Positions 18,594 through 27,869 of a stretch of DNA of 56,141 nucleotides are shown here, piece after piece. A model generated the notes under the pieces. That model saw nothing but the letters and a program-made list of their open reading frames with translations, searched no databases and was not told the origin of the DNA. Position 1 is the first letter of the stretch. Every line of letters begins with the position of its first letter. Location: positions 1-56,141 of the forward strand of contig QMIW01000016.1 in assembly GCA_024434165.1 (NCBI GenBank). Reading direction: 5' to 3'. The position numbers and the translations under genes were made by a program. This DNA is from Chloroflexota bacterium (GTDB lineage Bacteria > Chloroflexota > Anaerolineae > Anaerolineales > Villigracilaceae).

Positions 18594-19229
18594 ATGCCTA
18601 ATACTATTAACCTCCTCCTTGTCGAAGACCAGACCCTGATGCGGCAGGGCCTCAAAACGATTCTCGATCTTGAACCAGGCTTGCACGTAGTCGCTGAAGC
18701 GGGCGATGGTGAAAGCGGAGTCCGCCTGGCGCTGGAACTCCGCCCCGATGTCATCCTCATGGACGTGCAGATGCCTGTCCTCAACGGCGTCGAGGCGACT
18801 GCGAAACTGTGCCGTGAATGGGCGCAGGCAAAGGTCATCATCCTCACCACCTTCGACCGCGACGATTACGTCTATCAAGGAGTTCGCGCGGGCGCGCTGG
18901 GCTATTTGCTCAAAGACACCCCCGCCGACAAATTGATTCAAACGATTCGCAAGGTTCACGAAGGCGAAGTTTTCATCCAGCCTGAGATCGCCTCGCGCGC
19001 CTTGCGCGAAATGATGCGCCCGACGACCTCTACCATCGAATCGCTCTCCGACCGCGAAAGGGAGGTGCTGGTTCTGTTGGCACAGGGCGCCTCCAATAAA
19101 GATATGGCGGAGAAATTATTTATCACCGAAGGCACGGTGAAAAATCACGTCTCCAACATCCTTGCCAAACTTCAAGCGGAGAACCGCACGCAAGCTGCGG
19201 ATATTGCGAGGAAGCAGGGGTTGGTTTAA
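18594..19229 (+). CDS. NarL/LuxR-family response regulator
   Basis: A 211-residue regulator. The receiver domain has ED near residue 12, the phosphoacceptor Asp57 in ILMDVQMPVLNG, and the conserved Lys in LGYLLKDTP. The C-terminal LuxR-type helix-turn-helix has LSDREREVLVLLAQGASNKDMAEKL then FITEGTVKNHVSNILAKL. It is the partner of the histidine kinase 139 nt upstream; that gap contains only short TTCGTGTCCTTTGTGT-like filler common in the intergenic DNA of this window. The gene ends a few bases before a strong bidirectional hairpin. Confidence 0.94.
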   Translation: MPNTINLLLVEDQTLMRQGLKTILDLEPGLHVVAEAGDGESGVRLALELRPDVILMDVQMPVLNGVEATAKLCREWAQAKVIILTTFDRDDYVYQGVRAGALGYLLKDTPADKLIQTIRKVHEGEVFIQPEIASRALREMMRPTTSTIESLSDREREVLVLLAQGASNKDMAEKLFITEGTVKNHVSNILAKLQAENRTQAADIARKQGLV

Positions 19230-19235
19230 ACAAAA

Positions 19236-19287
19236 AAGTGACGGTCACTTTCGCGAAGCACCCTGTGGGTGAAAGTGACCGTCACTT
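19236..19287. terminator. Bidirectional terminator between response regulator and acnA
   Basis: AAGTGACGGTCACTTTC (19236-19252) and its exact complement (19271-19287) form a 17-bp stem around an 18-nt loop, with A-rich bases before and CGTTTT after. It sits between the ends of two convergent genes. The arm itself contains AAGTGAC/GTCACTT, which also appears near the start of lepA (~11307). Confidence 0.8.
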
Positions 19288-19312
19288 CGTTTTACGCAAC
19301 ACGCACAACGTT

Positions 19313-22069
19313 TTACTTCACCAAATTCCTCAGCACCGTGTGCAGGATGCCGCCGTTGCGGTAGTAGTTGACTTCCACTTCGGTGTTCAGCAGCGCGGTG
19401 ACTTTGAATTCGATCACTTTACCATTGGACTTCTTCGCTTTCACGATCAATTCCGCTTTGGGCTGGATGGCGTCGTTCAAGCCTTCGATGTCGTACACCT
19501 CGCTGCCGTCAAGACCGAGCGACTCGGCATTTTGACCCTCGGCGAATCGCAGCGGGAGGATGCCCATACCCACGAGATTGGAGCGGTGGATGCGCTCGAA
19601 CGATTCGGCGATGACCGCCTTCACGCCCTGCAGCATGGGTCCCTTCGCCGCCCAGTCGCGGCTGGAGCCGGTGCCATATTCCTTGCCTGCCAACACAATT
19701 GTGGGAATACCAGCCTCTTTGTATTTCATCGCGGCATCGAAAATGGACATGATCTGACCGTCGTCCGCGGTCTGTCGTCCATCGTCAAAGAATTTCGTCC
19801 AGTTGCCTTCCTTGGGCGCGACCAGCAGATTCTTCAGGCGGATGTTCGCAAACGTACCGCGCGCCATCACCAGGTCGTTGCCGCGCCGCGTGCCATACTG
19901 GTTGAAGTCCTTGGGCTGGACTCCGCGCTCCTGCAAAAATTTTCCAGCGGGAGAATCCACGGCGATGTTGCCCGCCGGCGAGATGTGGTCGGTGGTGATC
20001 GAGTCGCCGAACAACCCCAGGACGCGCGCGCCCACAATGGGCTGAACAGGCGGCACGTCGAGCGTGAGGCGCTGGAAGTAGGGCGGATGATGAATGTAGG
20101 TCGAGGATTCGTCCCACTCGAACAAATCGCCTTCCTTCACTTGAATCGCTTGCCACATCTCGGAGCCGGTGAACACGTCGGCGTATTTTTCCTTGAACAT
20201 ATCCGCCGAGACGCTTTTCCCAATCGCCTCTTCGATCTCCTGCTGGCTGGGCCACAGATCCCGGAGATAGACTGCCGCCCCATCCGATCCCGTGCCGAGC
20301 GGCTCGTTGACCAGGTCAATGTCCACCGTGCCGGCGAGGGCATAAGCGACAACCAGCGGAGGCGAGGCGAGGTAGTTCGCTTTCACCAGCGGATGCACGC
20401 GCCCCTCGAAGTTGCGGTTGCCGGAGATGACCGCTGCCGCCACCAAATCGGACCCGGTGACTGCTTTGGCAACCTCGCCGGGCAATGGGCCGGAGTTGCC
20501 GATGCAGGTGGTACAGCCATAGGCAATGACATTGAAGCCGAGTTTGGAAAGCGGGTCAATCAGCCCAGCCTTTTTGAGATATTCGGTCACCACGCGCGAG
20601 CCGGGCGCAAGCGAGGTTTTGACGTACGGCTTGACGTTCAACCCTTTTTCAATGGCTTTCTTCGCAACCAGCCCCGCCGCCACCAAAACAGACGGATTGC
20701 TGGTGTTCGTGCAGGAGGTAATCGCCGCAATGACCACCGCGCCGTGCGTCATCTTCATCGAGCCGCCGTTCGTCCCAAAAGCGGCTTCGCGGGTCAACGC
20801 CTCGCCGGAGAGTTCGTAGCCGCGCTCCTTCACCGGGGTGGTCAATGCCTTGCGGAAGGTTTCTTTCATCTCCGTCAGCGCGACGCGATCCTGCGGGCGT
20901 TTGGGTCCCGCCAGCGACGGCACCACCGAGCCAAGGTCCAGTTCCAGCACGTCGGTAAATTCGGGGTCGGGGCTGTTCGCGTCGCGGAAGAGCCCCTGTG
21001 CGCGCATGTATGCCTCGGTGCGTTGAATGACTTCTTCGGGGCGGCCCGTCAGGCGCATGTAACGAAGCGTCTCGTTATCCACTGGGAAGTAACCGATGGT
21101 CGCGCCGTATTCGGGCGCCATGTTGCCGATGGTGGCGCGGTCGGGCAGGGACATGGAATCGAGGCCCGGACCGAAGAACTCGACGAACTTATCCACCACG
21201 CCTTTCTTGCGCAGCATTTGGGTCACGGTCAACACCAAATCAGTGGCAGTAACGCCTTCCTTGAGTTTGCCGTACAGTTTGAAACCAATCACGTCCGGCA
21301 GCAACATATCCATCGGCTGACCGAGCATCACGGCTTCGGCTTCGATGCCGCCCACGCCCCAGCCGACCACACCCAGACCATTGATCATCGTCGTGTGCGA
21401 GTCGGTGCCGACGAGGGTGTCGGGGAAGGCAATGGTCTCGCCGTTCTCTTCTTTGGTCATTACGACGTCGGCGAGATATTCGAGATTAACCTGATGCACA
21501 ATGCCGGTCATGGGCGGGACGACGCGGAAATTGCTGAACGCCTTCTGCCCCCATTTGAGAAATTCATAGCGTTCGCGGTTGCGTTGGAATTCGATCTCCG
21601 TATTTCGCAGCAGCGCGTCGGGCGTGGCGAAAAAGTCCACCTGCACCGAGTGGTCAATGACCAGGTCCACCGGCACGAGCGGATTGATGCGCTTTGGGTC
21701 GCCGCCAAGGCGGGCAACCGCCGCGCGCATCGCCGCCAGGTCAACCACAGCCGGCACGCCGGTGAAGTCCTGCATCACAACGCGGGCGGGCAGGAAGGGA
21801 ATGCCGGGGCGGCTTCCGACCCCCCTCTGTCCCCCCTGCAGGGGGGATGAAAGGGGGGTCGGGGTCCACGCGGCGATGCTTTTTACATCGCCTTGTGTGA
21901 TCTCCATGTCGTTGCACTGACGCAGCGCCGCTTCGAGCAGGATGCGGATGGAATACGGCAGTTTGCTGAGTTTCGTCAGACCAGCCTTCTCCAGCGCATC
22001 GAGGCGAAAATAGACGTATTCTTTCCTCCCCACTTTCAATACGTCGCGGGAATTGAAAAAGTCCTGCAT
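19313..22069 (-). CDS. acnA: Aconitate hydratase (AcnA type)
   Basis: A 918-residue aconitase starting at the ATG at 22069 ([14 protein letters not shown]), which has AAGGAG seven bases upstream; the longer frame to 22174 has no homology. It converts citrate to isocitrate in the TCA cycle. The iron-sulfur ligands are in [10 protein letters not shown] and [19 protein letters not shown]-type residues ([19 protein letters not shown]) and the swivelling domain with [16 protein letters not shown] and [16 protein letters not shown] are all present. Residues ~70-84 are an extra loop encoded by a GC-rich palindrome (21818-21860), absent from other aconitases at this position. A relic of another aconitase 3' end lies at 15070. 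Confidence 0.96.
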   Translation of the reverse strand: MQDFFNSRDVLKVGRKEYVYFRLDALEKAGLTKLSKLPYSIRILLEAALRQCNDMEITQGDVKSIAAWTPTPLSSPLQGGQRGVGSRPGIPFLPARVVMQDFTGVPAVVDLAAMRAAVARLGGDPKRINPLVPVDLVIDHSVQVDFFATPDALLRNTEIEFQRNRERYEFLKWGQKAFSNFRVVPPMTGIVHQVNLEYLADVVMTKEENGETIAFPDTLVGTDSHTTMINGLGVVGWGVGGIEAEAVMLGQPMDMLLPDVIGFKLYGKLKEGVTATDLVLTVTQMLRKKGVVDKFVEFFGPGLDSMSLPDRATIGNMAPEYGATIGYFPVDNETLRYMRLTGRPEEVIQRTEAYMRAQGLFRDANSPDPEFTDVLELDLGSVVPSLAGPKRPQDRVALTEMKETFRKALTTPVKERGYELSGEALTREAAFGTNGGSMKMTHGAVVIAAITSCTNTSNPSVLVAAGLVAKKAIEKGLNVKPYVKTSLAPGSRVVTEYLKKAGLIDPLSKLGFNVIAYGCTTCIGNSGPLPGEVAKAVTGSDLVAAAVISGNRNFEGRVHPLVKANYLASPPLVVAYALAGTVDIDLVNEPLGTGSDGAAVYLRDLWPSQQEIEEAIGKSVSADMFKEKYADVFTGSEMWQAIQVKEGDLFEWDESSTYIHHPPYFQRLTLDVPPVQPIVGARVLGLFGDSITTDHISPAGNIAVDSPAGKFLQERGVQPKDFNQYGTRRGNDLVMARGTFANIRLKNLLVAPKEGNWTKFFDDGRQTADDGQIMSIFDAAMKYKEAGIPTIVLAGKEYGTGSSRDWAAKGPMLQGVKAVIAESFERIHRSNLVGMGILPLRFAEGQNAESLGLDGSEVYDIEGLNDAIQPKAELIVKAKKSNGKVIEFKVTALLNTEVEVNYYRNGGILHTVLRNLVK
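21818..21860. repeat. GC-rich palindrome inserted in frame in acnA
   Basis: GACCCCCCT … CCCCCC-TGCA-GGGGGG … AGGGGGGTC, a nested palindrome of 43 nt within codons ~70-84 of acnA. On the coding strand it reads [15 protein letters not shown]. It maps to the loop just before [15 protein letters not shown], where other aconitases have a short linker. Confidence 0.8.
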
Positions 22070-22100
22070 AGGATACTCCTTGGGTATGAGAATTTGTACT

Positions 22101-22149
22101 GCGAAATTTATTTCGCGCTGCTTGCGCAAGATAAATCTTGCGGTACCGC
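22101..22149. repeat. Double palindrome (GCGAnATnnATnTCGC family), copy 1
   Basis: GCGAAATTTATTTCGC (22101-22116) is followed after a few bases by CGCAAGATAAATCTTGCG then GTACCGC. The same two-palindrome layout ending in GCGGTAC occurs at 40696-40740, and a looser copy at 51635-51698. It lies in the 223-nt leader/promoter region upstream of acnA. Confidence 0.6.
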
Positions 22150-22292
22150 TCACACCACAGTACGAAGAACACAAAGGAGCGCCTTTGATATCCTTGATTC
22201 TATGTGGTGGGGTAAATCAGACTGGAATTATACTAATTCATGGGCATACAAGGAAGAGGTTGTCCCTGACCATGCCATGCAATGAAACCCTG

Positions 22293-23333
22293 CTAAAGTT
22301 TCAACTCCGCCTTAAGGGCGGTTCTTAATTCCTGTTTCGCCGGCTCGTCCAAAAACGCGGATTCAGCGGCAAGCAATATCGAGCGTTTCAACGCATCCAT
22401 CGGCACGTTGAGCCGTTCACAAACATGCTGGTACTCGTGCGCCAGCGTGATGCGCGACACGCTGGGGTCATCTGTGTTGATCGTCGCCTTCAATCCGCTT
22501 TCGAGCATACGCGGCAGAGGATGGCTCTCGAACGTCTTCACCACGCCCGATTGGAAATTGCTGGTCACGCATACTTCGAAGGCAACACCGCGCTCCCGCG
22601 CCAGCGAAACGACGCTCTCATCCTCCATCACGCGCACGCCGTGACCGATGCGCTCCGCTCCCAGGCTCTCGATCGCCTCGCGGACGTTTTGCGCGGGTCC
22701 CCATTCGCCGGCATGGATCGTGATGCGCAGTCCGGCTTGCCTGGCTTCCTTGAAAAGCCCGTAAAACGGCTCAGACTTGAACTCCGCTTCATTCCCCGCC
22801 AGATCCAAACCGACCAGCCCGTTCTTCACATGCCCCGCTGCCAGCCACGCCACCTGCTCGGCGAGTTCGGGGCTTTCATGCCGGTTGACCGAAGCGATCA
22901 GACCGACCTTGATCTTATGCTTCTTTGCGGCTTCCCGCGCGCTGGCGATCACCCAATCCACCACATCATGCAGGGGAAAACCCTCTGCGCGGCTCAGCGC
23001 CACGGGCGTAAAACGCAGCTCGAGGTAGCGCACGTTATCCTTCGCCGCATCCTCCACCGCTTCCGCTGTGACGCGGTGAATGACATCCGGCGATTTGTAG
23101 AACAGCCGCAGGGTCTTGAACTTTTCGAGAAAATTGGAAAAGGTCAGCGGGTCCTGATCCTGCACCTGCACCAAGCCGCTGAGGTTGAGCATCGAAACCG
23201 GAACCGTCACCCCATGCTGGCGGGCAATATCCAGCATGGTCGCAAGGCGAAGCGAGCCCTCCAAATGCCGGTGCAGATCCACCTTTGGCAGGACGATATA
23301 TCTATTCAGGGGAGCGGTTTCGTCTGAGAACAA
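22293..23333 (-). CDS. add: Adenosine deaminase
   Basis: A 346-residue metal-dependent deaminase. KVDLHRHLEGSLR gives the two zinc histidines, HAGEWG the third zinc ligand and catalytic Glu, and NTDDPSVSR the catalytic aspartates, with ERIGHGVRV supplying the active-site His. It converts (deoxy)adenosine to (deoxy)inosine in purine salvage. The family also contains adenine deaminases and 6-aminodeoxyfutalosine deaminase; the length and SVNRHESPE segment fit the Add group but the exact substrate is inference. It is 12 nt downstream of the secA stop on the same strand. Confidence 0.9.
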   Translation of the reverse strand: MFSDETAPLNRYIVLPKVDLHRHLEGSLRLATMLDIARQHGVTVPVSMLNLSGLVQVQDQDPLTFSNFLEKFKTLRLFYKSPDVIHRVTAEAVEDAAKDNVRYLELRFTPVALSRAEGFPLHDVVDWVIASAREAAKKHKIKVGLIASVNRHESPELAEQVAWLAAGHVKNGLVGLDLAGNEAEFKSEPFYGLFKEARQAGLRITIHAGEWGPAQNVREAIESLGAERIGHGVRVMEDESVVSLARERGVAFEVCVTSNFQSGVVKTFESHPLPRMLESGLKATINTDDPSVSRITLAHEYQHVCERLNVPMDALKRSILLAAESAFLDEPAKQELRTALKAELKL

Positions 23334-23345
23334 ACTTCCTCTGGG

Positions 23346-26300
23346 TTAGCGGCGGCGGCGTTTCTTTTTACCTCCGCCGATTTGCACCGACGTTTCAACC
23401 GGCGCACGAGTCTCCTCGGTGGTCTCGATGGGCGTAATCTCCACCCGCCGCGGACGAGCCGCAAACGCACGGCCGATCACCAGCCCGCGCACATCCTCCA
23501 GCAATTGCGCAAACATTTCGGATGCGCGTCCTTTGTATTGTACCAGCGGGTCACGCTGGGCGTAAGCCTCAAGCCCAATGGACACGCGCAGGGCTTCCAC
23601 TTTGGTGAGGTATTCCACCCACAACTCGGAGAACGCGCTCAACAACAACTGGCGATGGACCTCGTTCAGGACGTAACGACCGAGGGAAGCGGCTAACGCC
23701 GCCGCATCGGACTCGCCCAGGCTTGATACCGGCTCATTGAGCCGTTCCTCCCCGAAAGCGATTCGCGCCGCCGGACCGAAGTCCGCCAGTTTCACGGCGT
23801 TCTGGCTCAAGCGGGCATATTCGCTCTGTCCCCACGTTTCGCGCAGGGCTTCCTCCGCCGCCTCGAGGTGGCGCATCACGTCCTCGATCACCTCTTCCGC
23901 TTCCATGCCTTCCAGCAGCTGCGCGGCATAAAAGGCATAGGCAAAGCGCGTGTAAACCTGCCGGACCTGCTTGTGCGTTTTCTGGTCGAAGGCGGTGCGC
24001 GCGCCCTGGGCGAGCGTAATCAGCAGGCGCAGTTTACCGGAATCGGTGGAAACGTCCTCGCGCTGCAACAGTACGTCAATGTCGCGCGCCACCTGGCTGT
24101 TCAGGCGTTCGCGTTTTTGATTCAACGCCTCACGGGTCGTGTTCAGCAAAATATCCGAGAGGTCGTCCCAATCCGAAGGCAGGGGGCTTTGCCATTGAAT
24201 CGGCTCGCCCACGCGGTTCTGAATCGCGCCGATGACCCGCGCGGCGTTGACGACCGTCAACTGACTGGAGACCAGTTCCTGAATATCCTCCTTTGCTTCC
24301 TCGGGGTCGTCCGCCAGTTTCCTCTGGAGGTCGCCGCCGAGTTTGAGCGGCAGGCGCACCAGCGCCGTGAGTTCCTCCAGCATCTTCTGCGGCTTGGGTG
24401 GTTCTTCCATATCGCGCAGGCTTTGGAAGTAGGCATCCAGCGCCTCTTCACGGTCGGAGATCTGCCCTTCCAGCGTCTCGCCCGTTTTGTCAATCAGGTT
24501 CTCGATGGCGCGCAAGGCATGATTCTGCTCGGCTTCGATGGAGCTGGCGACAAGGTCCAGCGTCGAACGCCGAACGTCGCTGCCATCGAGTTTGCCCAAA
24601 AGCAACTTGAACCCGTACGACGGGAACAAACCGTTCTTCGCTTCAAAAGGAGGCTGCACCTGCTCCAGCCAGGCGATCAGCCGCCAGGGTCCTTCCTCAT
24701 CCGCCAGTCCCGCTTCGACGCGCTTGGTCACTTCGGCTTCGAGCATCTCCGCCACGTCTTCGCTCAAATCCTCCTTGACGAAGATGCGGTCGCGCTGGCT
24801 GTAGATCTGCTGGCGCTGTTTGTTCAACACATCGTCGTACTCCAGCAAGTGCTTGCGGACGTCGAAGTTTGCGCCTTCCACGCGGGTTTGCGAGCCTTCG
24901 ATGATGTTGCTGACGAGGCGCATTTCCAACGGAAGCGAGTCGTCCACTTTGAGGCGTTCCATCAGGCTGCTCACCTGCTCGCCGCCGAACAGGCGCATCA
25001 AGTCGTCCTGAAGCGAGAGGTAGAAACGCGAAGAGCCGGGGTCGCCCTGGCGGGCGGAGCGGCCGCGCAGCTGGTTGTCAATGCGGCGGGCTTCGTGACG
25101 TTCCGAGCCGATGACGTGCAGACCGCCCAATTCCTTGACGCGCTCCATGTCTTCGAAATATTGGAGGAAGAGTTTGACCTCCGCCTCGTAGAAACCGTAA
25201 TGCGACGGGTCAATTTTTTGCAGCGCCTCGCGCCGCTCCTGCAAGGTCATGTCGAACGGGTCTTTGTAGCCCGCCCTGCCCAGCACGCGGTTGACCGCAG
25301 AGATGACCTCCTCTGCCAGTTCGCCGCCCAGTTTGATATCCACGCCGCGCCCCGCCATGTTGGTGGCGATGGTCACCGCACCGAACGCGCCCGCGCCCGC
25401 GATGATCTGCGATTCTTCGGTGTGCTTGCGCGCGTTCAACACTTGATGCGGCACGCCGCCCTGGAAGATCTTTTTGAGGCGGTCTTTCGCCGAATCCGGC
25501 AGGCGCAGAATCGCAAGCAGGTTATCGAGGTTGGACTCATCGTCGAGGCTGATGTTGGTCATGCCGTGCGGCTTGATGAAGGCGCGCAAAGCGTCGGGGG
25601 AGATTTTCTCTATGGGTTCATTGAACGGCACGAGGTCCGTAATGAGGCGCCCGTCTTCCTCCAGATTGTTCGCGCGCATGTAATGATCGCGCACAAGCAG
25701 GTACTGCATCAGACGCCGCACCGAATCGGCTTTGAGGCGGTTCGAGAGCCGCTCCGAGGATTCGACCGAGGTCGTGCCGACAAGCAGGGGACGCCCCAGC
25801 GTGTGATTGCGGACGATCTCCGTCACGATGGCGCGCAGTTTCGCCTCGACCGTGCGAAAGATGACATCGGGATAATCCTTGCGGCGGTAGAAGAGCGGTT
25901 GGGTATCGCCCGCTTTTGCAAAGTAGGAATAAGCGTAGCCTTCTTCGTCCTTCGTTTTGATCTCGACCAGCGGCGCATCCTTGCCGTACGCCAGGTATTC
26001 GAGGTTGGGCGGAATGGGCGCAACTTCGAGCTTATAAATTTTGTTGAACTCTTCGGCTTCGGTGAGCGCGGTACCGGTCATGCCCGCCAGTTTTTGATAC
26101 ATGCGGAAGTAGTTTTGCAGTGTGATGGTGGCGTACGTGACCGACTCCGGTTCGACCTTGACGCCTTCCTTCGCCTCGACGGCTTGATGCAAGCCGTCGC
26201 TCCAACGGCGTCCGGGCATGAGGCGTCCCGTGAATTCGTCCACGATGACAACCTTGCCGCCCTGCACGAGATAATCCTTGTTGCGATGGAAGAGGAACTG

Positions 26301-27359
26301 CGCGCGCAGCGCCTGTTGCAGATACCCCATCAGGCGCGCCTGCTCCGGGCTGAGGTCTTCGGGTCGTTCGGGATCAATAAGCTGCATCCCCAAAATGGAT
26401 TCCACCCGGCTGACGCCCACCTCGGTCAGGTTGATGGAGCGGTTCTTCTCGTCCATTTCGTAATCTTCGGGCTTGAGTTGCTTGACCACCTGCGCCATGC
26501 GCCCGTACCATTCGAGGTCGCCCGAAGCGGGACCGGAGATGATGAGCGGTGTGCGCGCCTCGTCAATCAGGACATTATCTACTTCATCCACGATGGCGAA
26601 ATAATGTCCGCGCTGGACGCGGTTATCGAGGCGCATCGTCATGTTGTCGCGCAGGTAATCGAAGCCGAATTCGGAATTGGTGCCGAAGGTGACATCCGCT
26701 TCGTACGCAAGGCGGCGGTCCACCATGCGCAGGTGACGCTGGTCTTCGTGCGGGGATTCGCGCGTGAAATCCACGAGGAAGGCTTTCTTGCCGTTCTCGG
26801 TCACTGCCGCCATTTGCAGGACGCCCACGCTCAAGCCCAGCGCGTGATAGATGGGAGCCATCCAGCGCGCATCGCGCCGCGCCAGGTAATCGTTGACCGT
26901 GACCAGATGCACGCCGCGTCCGAGCAGGGCGTTGAGATAGACCGGCAGGGTTGCCACGAGGGTTTTGCCTTCGCCGGTGCGCATCTCGGCAATCGAGCCG
27001 CTGTTCAGAACCGCCCCGCCGATGATCTGCACGTCGTAATGCCGCAATCCAATCGTGCGCTTGGATGCCTCGCGCACCGCCGCGAAGGCTTCGGGCATGA
27101 GTTCATCTAATATGGCTTGTTCGGCTTTTTGGCGTTCCTTCTCTTCAACCTCACCCCCGTCCTCTCTCCCGACAAGAGAGGGGGGCAGGGTGGAAGCGAT
27201 CCTCGCCTTGAGTTCATCCGTTTTGGCGCGCAGGGCGTCGTCGCTCAGGGCTTCAAACTCTGCCTCAAGCGCATTGACCTGTGCCACCAGGTCACGGTAT
27301 TGTTCCACTGTCTTTTTGGTGGGGTCGCCACTGAATAGTTTTACGAAGTTTTTAAGCAT
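23346..27359 (-). CDS. secA: Preprotein translocase ATPase SecA, greatly enlarged
   Basis: A 1337-residue SecA, versus 830-900 in most bacteria. NBD1 has MRTGEGKT (Walker A), DEVDNVLIDEARTPL (DEAD box) and the preprotein cross-linking domain; NBD2 has GAGAFGAVTIATNMAGRGVD and IDNQLRGRSARQGDPG. Extra sequence is found in three places: between LSNRLKA and GVPHQVLNA (~residues 555-645), after KLGGE (~690-760) and above all within the helical wing/scaffold region (~880-1235). The scaffold resumes at ELWVEYLTKVEALRVSIGLEAYAQRDPLVQYK. The C-terminal zinc-binding tail is missing and replaced by KKKRRRR. Residues ~56-70 come from an inserted palindrome. Confidence 0.95.
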   Translation of the reverse strand: MLKNFVKLFSGDPTKKTVEQYRDLVAQVNALEAEFEALSDDALRAKTDELKARIASTLPPSLVGREDGGEVEEKERQKAEQAILDELMPEAFAAVREASKRTIGLRHYDVQIIGGAVLNSGSIAEMRTGEGKTLVATLPVYLNALLGRGVHLVTVNDYLARRDARWMAPIYHALGLSVGVLQMAAVTENGKKAFLVDFTRESPHEDQRHLRMVDRRLAYEADVTFGTNSEFGFDYLRDNMTMRLDNRVQRGHYFAIVDEVDNVLIDEARTPLIISGPASGDLEWYGRMAQVVKQLKPEDYEMDEKNRSINLTEVGVSRVESILGMQLIDPERPEDLSPEQARLMGYLQQALRAQFLFHRNKDYLVQGGKVVIVDEFTGRLMPGRRWSDGLHQAVEAKEGVKVEPESVTYATITLQNYFRMYQKLAGMTGTALTEAEEFNKIYKLEVAPIPPNLEYLAYGKDAPLVEIKTKDEEGYAYSYFAKAGDTQPLFYRRKDYPDVIFRTVEAKLRAIVTEIVRNHTLGRPLLVGTTSVESSERLSNRLKADSVRRLMQYLLVRDHYMRANNLEEDGRLITDLVPFNEPIEKISPDALRAFIKPHGMTNISLDDESNLDNLLAILRLPDSAKDRLKKIFQGGVPHQVLNARKHTEESQIIAGAGAFGAVTIATNMAGRGVDIKLGGELAEEVISAVNRVLGRAGYKDPFDMTLQERREALQKIDPSHYGFYEAEVKLFLQYFEDMERVKELGGLHVIGSERHEARRIDNQLRGRSARQGDPGSSRFYLSLQDDLMRLFGGEQVSSLMERLKVDDSLPLEMRLVSNIIEGSQTRVEGANFDVRKHLLEYDDVLNKQRQQIYSQRDRIFVKEDLSEDVAEMLEAEVTKRVEAGLADEEGPWRLIAWLEQVQPPFEAKNGLFPSYGFKLLLGKLDGSDVRRSTLDLVASSIEAEQNHALRAIENLIDKTGETLEGQISDREEALDAYFQSLRDMEEPPKPQKMLEELTALVRLPLKLGGDLQRKLADDPEEAKEDIQELVSSQLTVVNAARVIGAIQNRVGEPIQWQSPLPSDWDDLSDILLNTTREALNQKRERLNSQVARDIDVLLQREDVSTDSGKLRLLITLAQGARTAFDQKTHKQVRQVYTRFAYAFYAAQLLEGMEAEEVIEDVMRHLEAAEEALRETWGQSEYARLSQNAVKLADFGPAARIAFGEERLNEPVSSLGESDAAALAASLGRYVLNEVHRQLLLSAFSELWVEYLTKVEALRVSIGLEAYAQRDPLVQYKGRASEMFAQLLEDVRGLVIGRAFAARPRRVEITPIETTEETRAPVETSVQIGGGKKKRRRR
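27149..27192. repeat. GC-rich palindrome inserted in frame in secA
   Basis: CCTCTCT-CCCGACA-AGAGAGG with flanking CACCCCCGT and GGGCAGGGTGG, 44 nt. It encodes about fifteen residues (STLPPSLVGREDGGE) between the helix LKARIA and the start of the SecA-conserved LMPEAFAAVREASKR segment. Confidence 0.78.
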
Positions 27360-27360
27360 G

Positions 27361-27388
27361 TAATCCCTTTCAACGGAAAGGGATTATA
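27361..27388 (-). promoter_or_regulatory. secA: secA promoter box embedded in an 11-bp palindrome
   Basis: TAATCCCTTTC-AACG-GAAAGGGATTA (27361-27386) lies directly before the ATG of secA. On the reverse strand TATAAT (27383-27388) overlaps its distal arm. The palindrome may be an operator or a leader hairpin that masks the translation start. Confidence 0.6.
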
Positions 27389-27490
27389 GCATGGGGAATA
27401 TTGGAGGAAGGTAAGAGCGCGCCGCCCGCCAACCGTGAGCCTGAATCAATACAACCTCCCGGCGGGAGGTTGTATTTGCGTAAGCGGCTG

Positions 27491-27643
27491 CTACTTTCCG
27501 ATAAACAGGAATACGGCGGCAGCCAGGGCAAAGATGCCCATCAGCCACGGCATGGATGCCGCAGCGGGAATGAATGCCGCCAAGCCCGCGAGCAGGAAGT
27601 AGATAACCATACACCAAGTGGAAAGATTCTTCGGCATGTTCAT
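27491..27643 (-). CDS. Small two-span membrane protein, unknown
   Basis: A 50-residue protein from the ATG at 27643 preceded by AAAGGAGAC with good spacing. It consists of two hydrophobic segments (WCMVIYFLLAGLAAFI and MPWLMGIFALAAAVFLFIG) joined by PAAAS. No family is recognised; similar small hydrophobic proteins are common in Chloroflexi. It lies in the accessory zone upstream of secA. The strong ribosome-binding site supports it being real. A larger frame on the same strand (27384-27866) overlaps it; its first half (TFQGFVDWLKGNSKKAIFEQL, then PSPMGVLTF) could be a relic of another gene but cannot be assigned. Confidence 0.65.
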   Translation of the reverse strand: MNMPKNLSTWCMVIYFLLAGLAAFIPAAASMPWLMGIFALAAAVFLFIGK

Positions 27644-27869
27644 TTTGGTCTCCTTTTGGACATGTGTCAACCGAGCGGTCAACTCTAAAGGTCAAAACAC
27701 CCATCGGGCTTGGGAGTTGCTCGAAGATCGCTTTCTTTGAATTCCCCTTCAACCAATCAACGAAGCCTTGAAAGGTCATTTCCTCCGTCAGGTACAGATT
27801 GGTTTTGTCTTCCCGGTGTAAATGCGGTACATTTTCCCCAGCATGCTCTTCCCCCCATTTTTCCATGAC

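Noticed and set aside
23868-27110. A 1080-codon open frame on the plus strand, antisense to secA
   Set aside because: Produced by GC-biased third codon positions of secA. The translation has no recognisable family, is rich in Arg/Gly/Val/Phe/His, and has no ribosome-binding site. The same holds for the antisense frames over lepA (9386-11335), the SPFH gene (12278-14233) and acnA (19238-21850).
27384-27866. A 160-codon minus-strand frame upstream of secA
   Set aside because: It overlaps the well-supported 50-residue membrane protein in another frame and its second half looks like shadow sequence. The first half may be a relic of a gene but no family could be named.
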